DNA of 64,000 nucleotides from Rugalucina vietnamica (lineage: Eukaryota; Mollusca; Bivalvia; Lucinida; Lucinidae). The notes beneath the pieces were generated by a model. It saw nothing but the letters and a program-made list of their open reading frames with translations. It was not told the DNA's origin and did no database searches. Shown in pieces: positions 54,919 to 61,547 of the stretch. Location: NCBI GenBank assembly GCA_964017185.1, contig OZ024870.1:57972312-58036311 (forward strand), written 5' to 3'. The stretch's first letter is position 1; each line of letters starts with the position of its first letter. Position numbers and translations under genes: made by a program.

Positions 54919-57289
54919 ATAACAAGCATTATGATTATGTAAAACATATTTGAATTAGATATTATTATCACATATGTAAAACGGTTATATTTTTAGCTCA
55001 CCTGAGCCGAAAGCTCAAAAGGTGAGCTTAAAGGATGGCTCCGGTGTCCGTCCGTCGTCGTCGTCCACAATTTCAAGGATCTTCTCCTCTGAAGCCGCTT
55101 AGCCAATTTAAGCCAAACTTCATGTGGAGCATCCTTAGGAAGGGTGAACGAAAGTTTTTATAAATGGTCCAGGTCACATGACCAAGATGGCCGCCATGGC
55201 TGTAAATAGCAAAAACCTTTAAAAATCTTCCTCTCCCGAACCAGAAGGATTAAGATTTTGAAACTTTGCATGAAGCATCAAGGAGAGGAGCTCTATCTAC
55301 AAAGTTTATATAAATCATGACCCTGGGATAACCTTAACCTATTTTACGAGAAGATCAACATAGGTGGCCCATGCATTTGAATGGGGAAAATTATCAAAAT
55401 GTCATTTGAAGAGAAAAAATGAGCCGCTTGACTTGCATAGTTGTCACCAGTATTTTGAATAAATACAACCATTGACTTTTTTCCAAACGCCATATTATGT
55501 AACGAAATAACAACGTAATGATAGCTAGACTGACTGACGACAAAATCCATAAAAGTAATGAAAATAATAAATACGGGGGTCATTCAAGAATCAATGACAA
55601 TGGGTCCATATCTCGGAAAGTATAATCAAGCTTGGCTTTATTTGATATGTTACATGTGGACACATATATTATGCATTCGTGCTGAAAATTTTGTGCTTTT
55701 ATCATCTGTAGATTTGACGCTATGCTAATTTGAATATGGCTCCTGAAGTGTCCATGGACGCGAAAAAGTCAATTTTTACTTATTTTTGTATGGGGGTAGG
55801 GTAAGTAAAACGGGTAGGATTGTTGCTTGGACAATCTTATAAATGATTTTTGATGATTAATGAAAGCACTAGAGGTCAACAAGGACAACCATAACATTTA
55901 TGTCAATTTCCTGATTTGCAACACGCGTGGTTGCTAAGCAACAGCAGAACAGGACAAAATAAACCCATTCTGAGCCTAACAGTGTGTTTTAAACCAAATA
56001 ATGAAACAATCAAATAAATTCCAACAGCTAGTGATGTGTTTAATCTTAAAGGTATTCCTATGGCTTCTTAACAAAAACAAAAATTCAAAAATCTGAGACT
56101 GTTATGGAACAAGTATTAGATTTTAAAAAGACTAGCTAGATTTTATACAGTTAAATTTGAACTGGAGACGGTGCTGGTTCATTTTGAAACTCTATGTATA
56201 GTGTCACTGTGATCAATACCATTGACAGTCATGCTTACAACAACCACATATTTAATCCTCATAAAATGTTGTTAACATATCCAAGATACTGGTCTTCCAT
56301 CTAGGCAAGTACTAGCTTTTATAAAAAAAAACAGTATGTCGCGTCCAAGCTCATTTACCTTGTATTCTTTGGTTGCCTAGCAACCACAGAACTGGCATCT
56401 TAGCGAACTTTTGGAGGAACCATTGAATAGCATACATCTTCAAAATTGGTTATTAGTATATGAGAAGCACACAAGTGTTAAGAATAAAGTTTAATGGAAT
56501 CATTGTCATTAATTCCTGAATGACCCCCGTAAATAAATAAATAAAAACTATATCGGATTTCCAGGTTCAAAAAGCAATATTTATATTGCCAGACTAGAAG
56601 AACCTGGCGGCATTGACTTATAGCAATGATCAGCAATCGATGCAGAGATAATTTCCTCAATTTTCTCCTTTTTATGCCGGAAATTATTTTTCAGATTGGC
56701 TTGGCAATTACTGGGATGATTCCTTACCCCGCGATAATTTTGATGCCTATATAGACCTCTTTCAACGGGCAGCCACCCTAATAGATAGTAAAGAAAATCG
56801 GACCAATAATAAATGCCCACGGTGTCACATGATAACGGGTAAGTGTGCTTATGTGAGCCGCGACGAGATAAAACCGGTCTTCGAGGTTTCCGACCAGGTC
56901 TGACACAAACCGACCTCTACAGTCTCTGAAGCAGGCTAGAAGCTTGAAATATCGGATTTAAGAAGAAGAGAAATTGTTATATCCGTGTAGCGAAAACAAA
57001 GGCACTGATCAGCTTCGCAGTTATATTGGTCGATTCGGACCTCAAATTAAAACATTCTTAAACTAGTTCGGTCCTTTTCTATTAGTCAGTTCGTAGCGAA
57101 TCGTACATATTTTGTTATATGTGCCATTTCAGGGGATGGGAGTACCACTTATTTGCACCTCAATTCTCATTGGAGGTATTTGCCTGGCAACGAAAACTGC
57201 GACGAGCCAAAATATGTCATTTTGGATTATATTCATCACTTCCTACCACGAGCAAAAATCATAATAATATTCAGAGATCCTGTCGAAAG
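51918..57289 (+). CDS. CHST15-like sulfotransferase, five exons, 3' part not found
   Basis: Exons 51918-52115 (66 codons), 53119-53403 (95 codons), 54437-54647, 56695-56838 and 57133-57289. All donors are GT and all phases agree (0, 0, 1, 1, then 2 open). Residues 20-40 form one hydrophobic segment after a basic FRRRWLKG: a type II Golgi anchor. Exon 2 is a charged, low-complexity stem (many K, E, Q). Exon 3 carries YFFLLGVKKSGTTALWKQI, the 5'-phosphosulfate loop. Exon 5 carries LPGNENCDEPK and IIIIFRDPVER, the 3'-phosphate site, in an arrangement typical of CHST15 (GalNAc 4-sulfate 6-O-sulfotransferase), which acts on chondroitin or dermatan chains. About 331 residues are covered; family members are longer by some 200 residues at the C terminus. 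The missing part may lie beyond 64 kb, be unrecognised, or be lost. Confidence 0.8.
52116..53118 (+). other. CHST15-like intron 1: F2 relic, inverted F7 pair
   Basis: F2 relic at 52255-52300 and a G-rich patch (52310-52400) bounded by GCGCGGATCCAGAGGGG and CCCTTCTGGATCCGCGC, an inverted pair. F7 forward at 52478-52780 and F7 reverse at about 52805-52965 flank a small F2 piece (GGCGGTTCTAACGAGAGCCC). Confidence 0.6.
52478..52970. repeat. F7 inverted pair around an F2 fragment
   Basis: CATATTCCCACCCGACCACC (52757) is mirrored by GGTGGGAATATGGGCCCC (52820). CTGGGCAGGCTCAGAC is mirrored by GTCTGAGCCTGTCCAGG. Only about 25 bp of F2 separates the arms. Confidence 0.7.
53119..53403 (+). CDS. CHST15-like exon 2: stem region
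   Basis: 95 codons, rich in K, E, Q and T, matching the unstructured stem of Golgi enzymes. Acceptor ATGTCACAAAG is weak; donor TTG|GTGAGTG is strong. An F2 MITE begins about 10 bp into the following intron. Confidence 0.6.
53414..53683 (-). repeat. F2 MITE copy, reverse, just after the exon 2 donor
   Basis: CATCAGAACATTTCCGTG, ACCCCACTTTTACATAGG, GGGTACTCGTTAGAACCG, then a disturbed centre, and ATTGCATGGGCACGTTTTCG at the end. Confidence 0.8.
53978..54065 (-). repeat. F7 fragment, reverse
   Basis: AGCCCATTTGGGACCTAAAA, TGCCTCCAGGCAAAGCT resemble 52840-52890. Confidence 0.55.
54318..54389. repeat. (AAAT)n microsatellite
   Basis: About 17 AAAT units, with an A-rich lead-in. Confidence 0.9.
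54437..54647 (+). CDS. CHST15-like exon 3: PAPS 5'-phosphosulfate loop
   Basis: Acceptor TATATTTACAG, donor GCAA|GTGAGT. Encodes CLPYFFLLGVKKSGTTALW then KEQQWF, the family signature. Confidence 0.9.
54670..54848 (+). repeat. F1 MITE copy 9, 20-26 bp after the exon 3 donor
   Basis: GACGCGATGAAAACCTGTACA, stem variant CTGTGCAGTTACTGCACAG, and TTTTCTCATCACGCGGCTC. The left spacer is deleted as in copy 8. Confidence 0.8.
54869..54917. repeat. poly(A) tract
   Basis: About 49 A residues 20 bp beyond F1 copy 9. Confidence 0.95.
54992..55425 (+). repeat. F4 element copy 4, 3'-truncated
   Basis: TTTTAGCTCACCTGAGCCG, CCGTCCGTCGTCGTCGTCC, GGTCACATGACCAAGATGGCC; lost after TTTGAAGAGAAAAAATG. Confidence 0.8.
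55574..56529. mobile_element. F8 mariner-like TIR element, 956 bp, TA-flanked
   Basis: TA (55572) CGGGGGTCATTCAAGAATCA ... AATTCCTGAATGACCCCCG TA (56530). The ends continue as ATCAATGACAATG and CATTGTCATTAAT, giving a TIR of about 30 bp with mismatches. TA duplication fits Tc1/mariner. No transposase frame. Contains GTTGCTAAGCAAC (55930) and GTTGCCTAGCAAC (56372). Confidence 0.75.
56695..56838 (+). CDS. CHST15-like exon 4
   Basis: Acceptor AATTATTTTTCAG, donor ACGG|GTAAGT. Encodes WLGNYWDDSLPRDNFDAYID and LFQRAATLID, then a CPRC pair. Phase 1 on both sides. Confidence 0.8.
56855..57022 (+). repeat. F1 MITE copy 10, truncated, 16 bp after the exon 4 donor
   Basis: GAGCCGCGACGAGATAAAACC to GATCAGCTTCGCAGTTATAT. 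It stops at the tip of the central hairpin. Confidence 0.8.
57133..57289 (+). CDS. CHST15-like exon 5: PAPS 3'-phosphate site
   Basis: Acceptor GCCATTTCAG, donor GAAAG|GTATGT. Encodes GDGSTTYLHLNSHWRYLPGN and IIIIFRDPVER. The next exon must supply one base to finish the AG codon; no convincing partner was found. Confidence 0.85.
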
Positions 57290-57766
57290 GTATGTCATCA
57301 TTACACATTTTGAAACACATGAAACAAATTTCTCTACCATATGCAGCACCGGATCCAAGTTGGATGCTCAAATGATATGCGGTAAGTGTATGACATTTTA
57401 TCATCTACAGTGCAAAAAATATATATGTGCCTGAGCGCGCTTTCGCCTTCTTCAGAGGCGTACTATAGACCACATATTAAGAGAGTGATATCTACATCTG
57501 TTTATCATAGGCAGTAAAATACTAGAAGAGAAAAAGAGCAATCTAAAACTCATAATGTGATAAATTCTTATTTAATAACTAAAGACGGAATATTTCCATC
57601 GGTGTAACGTAAGACCTCTGTCACGGAAGTGGAGCGAGGTCACGAAGTGTTGGGGTATCACGAAGTGTATCGGAGTGCCGGTTAGCCAGCTGATCTAATA
57701 TAACTACAGACAAACTAAACACACTCATTCTGCTACAAAATAGAAACATGTAGATCAGACAAGAGA
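57290..57766 (+). other. Region after the last recognised sulfotransferase exon
   Basis: The exon 5 frame reads through the donor to TGA at about 57432. A possible small exon 57342-57381 (ATATGCAG acceptor, CG|GTAAGT donor) was noted but encodes nothing family-like. 57600-57690 is GC-richer with a repeated CACGAAGTG phrase. Confidence 0.35.
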
Positions 57767-57866
57767 AACTAAAATGAATAGCTTTAAGTCGGGGCCATCA
57801 TAGAGTCTGACGCCCGACCCACCGGCGTGCAATTAAAGTAGGCAGCATAGTTATCAACCATGATTG
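57767..57866 (+). repeat. 100-bp block, second copy
   Basis: See 23573-23672: AATGAATAGCTTTAAGTCGG to ATCAACCATGATT. Confidence 0.8.
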
Positions 57867-58309
57867 GGTTAAAACTCAGCATGCAGAATGTCGCATAACA
57901 TTTAAGTTATATCATATACGTCTGTAACGTGTAATGATTTTCCTGAACTGAAAGGAAAAATCATTCCTTCCTATAGGTTTCTTAAATTTGTAAACCAAGT
58001 CACCATAATATTCTGGTTCCGAAAGGCCCTCGCGTAAAAGGGTCTTTAGCCCAACATTAAATTTGGAAATCAATTCAGTGTCTGCGATAAAATTTAGAAA
58101 ATGTTAAGAATTTTTGAAAATTTAAAAGAAAAATGGAAAATTTAACAAAAATATGATGTTTCAAGACTTATACCTCTAGGAGAGGTTATACAAAATCTTC
58201 GATTCGTAAAAGTTGAGAAATCGAAGAATTTATTGACGTAAAATGTTGTCATTGTGAGATTTAGCGAATTTCGTGAATTTGGTTATCGGACTTCTATCTC
58301 TAAGTATAT
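57867..58309. other. AT-rich DNA, no recognised feature
   Basis: Nothing coding. It separates the 100-bp block from F9 copy 2. Confidence 0.35.
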
Positions 58310-58760
58310 CACTGAACCACTGCAGAAGCTGAGGGTGAGGTTAGGTGCCTGTAAAACCGGTTTAAGCCCGCCAGTAACTTTGTGTTACTGATCGTTCCAA
58401 GGCGATACTTCTGTGGTGGTTCTTTTTGTATTATGTCTTGGTGTTTAAATTTTTTTGTGCTGTTGGCGCCTTATGTATGTTTTCATATTTTTAATAAAGT
58501 TAAGGTAACTGAGTGGCCGCCTATTGGGAAAATAGCTGCTCATTCGGCTTACGATATGTTTCATGGTATAAGTGCCTGATTGTTAGTTTGGTTTTTTCCC
58601 ACCTCGGCCTGATTGTTAGTTTGGTTTTTTCCCACCTCGGTTTTTGGAGTGGGAATCTCTTTCTGATTGCGCCTTTTCCTTATCTTTGCCTACTTATACC
58701 TTTTTCTGAAGCGTCACTTGTAATCACAACGCTACAAATTATTGTTATTATTTTATTATT
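58310..58760 (+). repeat. F9 repeat copy 2
   Basis: GTAAAACCGGTTTAAGCCC, hairpin AGTAAC-tttgt-GTTACT, GATCGTTCCAAGGCG, TTTAATAAAGTTAAGGTAAC, GAGTGGCCGCCTATTGGG. A local tandem duplication of GATTGTTAGTTTGGTTTTTT + CCCACCTCGG occurs at about 58578-58640. Confidence 0.7.
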
Positions 58761-58904
58761 TTTACATTTCCAAATTTCAAATAAACACCGTAAGCTGTGT
58801 GAGCAGCTTTGCCTACTTGTACCTTTTCATGGTTCTAAAATTGTATGAATGGTCCAGGTCACAGCACCAAGATCGCCGAAAATGTCCATATAAACCTATA
58901 AGAA

Positions 58905-58960
58905 GTTGAAAGTAGGCAATGATCAAGAAATGGCGCAGTCAGAGAGAAATTCCCACTACA
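58905..58960 (+). repeat. F9 copy 3, left part
   Basis: GTAGGCAATGATCAAGAAAT, GGCGCAGTCAGAGAG, AATTCCCACTACAA match 22980-23030. The element is split here by F5. Confidence 0.7.
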
Positions 58961-60628
58961 ATAAGAGCTGTCGCAGGACAGCGTAGCTCGCCTGACTTGT
59001 GCTTTGCCACTAAACTTATCAAAATCTATGACCAATGACCTTGACCTCAAGGTCGCTCAGGTGGGTTGTGATGGTACAGCATAAAATTTCAGACCAATAT
59101 CCGCAAACATGCAAAGTTTCAACTTGATCCATCAACATAGAGATGTATAGACTTCAAAAATCTTTAACCCAAAACTTTAACCAAAAATTTCTAAGGCCAA
59201 GACCTTGACCTCAAGTTCACCCAGGGTGGTCATAATGGTACAGCATAAAACTTCAGACCAATATCTACCAACATGCAAAGTATCAACTTGATCAATGTAC
59301 ATGTTCAAGAGATATAGACTTCTAAAAACTTTAACCGAAAACTTTAACAAAAAAAATCCAAGTCTGTGACCTTGATCTCAAGGTCACCAAGGGTGGGTCA
59401 TGATGGTACTGCATAAAACTTCAGATCAATATCTACCAACATGCAAAGTATCAACTTGATCCATCAACATGTTCAAGAGATATAGACTTATAACAACTTT
59501 AATGAAAAAGTCACTAGAGCACGAAATATAGGTCAAGGTCACAAGATCAATGTAGGTGCAAAGTCGGGACATCGAGGAGAAGCCATATGCAAGGTTTGAT
59601 GGTTGTAGGCTTTATAGTTGATGAGATATTAAGGGTTGGCTTAAAAAATGACGAAGTCACTGGAGCATGAAATATAGGTCAAGGTCAGTAGGTCAATGTG
59701 GGTGCCGAGTTGGGACATCCAGGAAAAGCCATATGTAAGATTTGATGGTTGTAGGCTTTATAGTTGATTAGATATTAAGGGTTGGCTTCAAAAATGACAA
59801 AGTCACTAGAGCACGAAATATATGTCAAGGTCACTAGGTGAATGTGGGTGCCGAGTCGGGACATCGAAGAGAAGTCATATGCAATGTTTGATGGTTGTAG
59901 GCTTTATAGTTGATGAGATATTAAGAGTTGGCTTCAAAAACGACAAAGTCACTAGAGCACGAAATATAGGTCAAGGTCACTAGATCAATGTGGGTGCAAA
60001 GTCGGGACATCAAGGAGAAGCCATATGCAAGGTTTGATGGTTGTAGGCTGTATAGTTGATGGGATATTAAGGGTTGGCTTAAAATGACAAAGTCACTGGA
60101 GCATGAAATACAGGTCAAGGTCAGTAGATCAATGTGGGTGCCGAGTCGGGACATCGAGGAGAAGCCATATGCAAGGTTTGATGGTTGTAGGCTTTATAGT
60201 TGTTGAGATATTAAGGGTTGGCTTCAAAAATGACAAAGTCACTGGAGCATGAAATATAGGTCATGGTCAGTAGGTCAATATGGGTGCCGAGTCGGGACAT
60301 CGAGGAGAAGTCATATGTAAGGTTTGACAGTTCTAGGCTTTACAGTTAATGAGAAACTAACACAGCATCTGAGCATTGTACAAATGTGTTCTAGATATTG
60401 ACCTCTAGCCCCGCCTCCAGGCACGACATCAAGGGTCCCTTCACACTAAATCACAGAGGACCCTCATATGCAGCAATGTTCCAAATATGAATAATTTCTG
60501 GTCAGTGGCTATCAAGATATAACAATTTTAAAAACTTTAACCGAAAGTGTGACGCGAACGTACACGTAAACGGGTACGACCGAGGTGACAACAATAGCTC
60601 TGTGCACTTCGTGCAGGCGAGCCAAAAA
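58961..60628 (-). repeat. F5 element copy 2, inverted, nested in F9
   Basis: ATAAGAGCTGTCGCAGGACAG at the left and GTGCAGGCGAGCCAAAAA at the right. Full length, opposite orientation to 43538-45082. Four perfect AGGTCAAGGTCA sites at 59530, 59676, 59968 and 60112 plus several near-matches. Confidence 0.85.
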
Positions 60629-61185
60629 CGATGTGGGGAATACTAAATTAACAATAAACATCGTAAGCTGAGTGAACAGCTTTTTCCAAATAGGCGACCA
60701 CTCAGTTACAAAAACTTAACTAAGACATGAATCGAAAACGCATAAAAAAGGCACAAACAGCAAAAACATTCAACATCAAAACATAAAACAATAAGAACCA
60801 CCACAGAAGTATTACCTTGGAACGATAAGTATTTTAATGCTACCTATTTGTAGATAATGAGATTCGAATCGAGTATGACTGAAATAGCCAATGCAAGGCC
60901 TGAATTGACAGAGTATCATAAAAGCTTTATTCGTGGACTTAATACTGGTAAGGCCAAAAACATATGTGTGTTTAAAAAAAAAAACAGGGAAATTACTGGC
61001 TCGCCTATACTAGTTTTATTTGGCAATGAGCTCATCCTCAGCTACAGCAGTAGTTCACAACACTTACATGTAGTTAGTTGTTCGGTCCTTGTGGCGAATC
61101 TGTAAATAGTCAATGAATCATGAAGGACAAACAAATAAATCATGCTAACCACCATGATGAATCAAAAAAGAATAATTCATTTTAG
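60629..61185 (+). repeat. F9 copy 3, right part, with an internal insert
   Basis: CGTAAGCTGAGTGAACAGC, GGCGACCACTCAGTTAC, TTGGAACGATAAGT..., then an insert of about 150 bp, then ATTACTGGC, CATCCTCAGCTACAGCAG, AGTTAGTTGTTCGGTCC and GAACAAACAAATAAATCATG-like sequence matching 23310-23440. The insert sits in the loop of the AGTAAC hairpin. Confidence 0.6.
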
Positions 61186-61511
61186 ATATGCATGCATCTT
61201 ATTTTATTTGCACATTGCCATATGAAATGAATCGCAAAATAGACTGAGGTGTAATTATCTGGAATGGCGTTTCTAGTATGTCTACTGTCTTGTGTATGGT
61301 AGCTAAACAGGTGTTTTAATTTGTGTTAGAATGACAGGGCTGGGGTATAAAAGGCCACCAAGGTATACCTGTGTCATTCAGGAGGGAATACCAGTGCATG
61401 TTGCATCGATAACGCGGGGCTGGGGGGCGGCTTCTCTTAAATGAGTCTGGTGTCACCTCGGAGCGCGAGACTGACAATACGTGCACCCACCTTCACTGCG
61501 GAAGTGTTATT

Positions 61512-61547
<36 letters not shown>

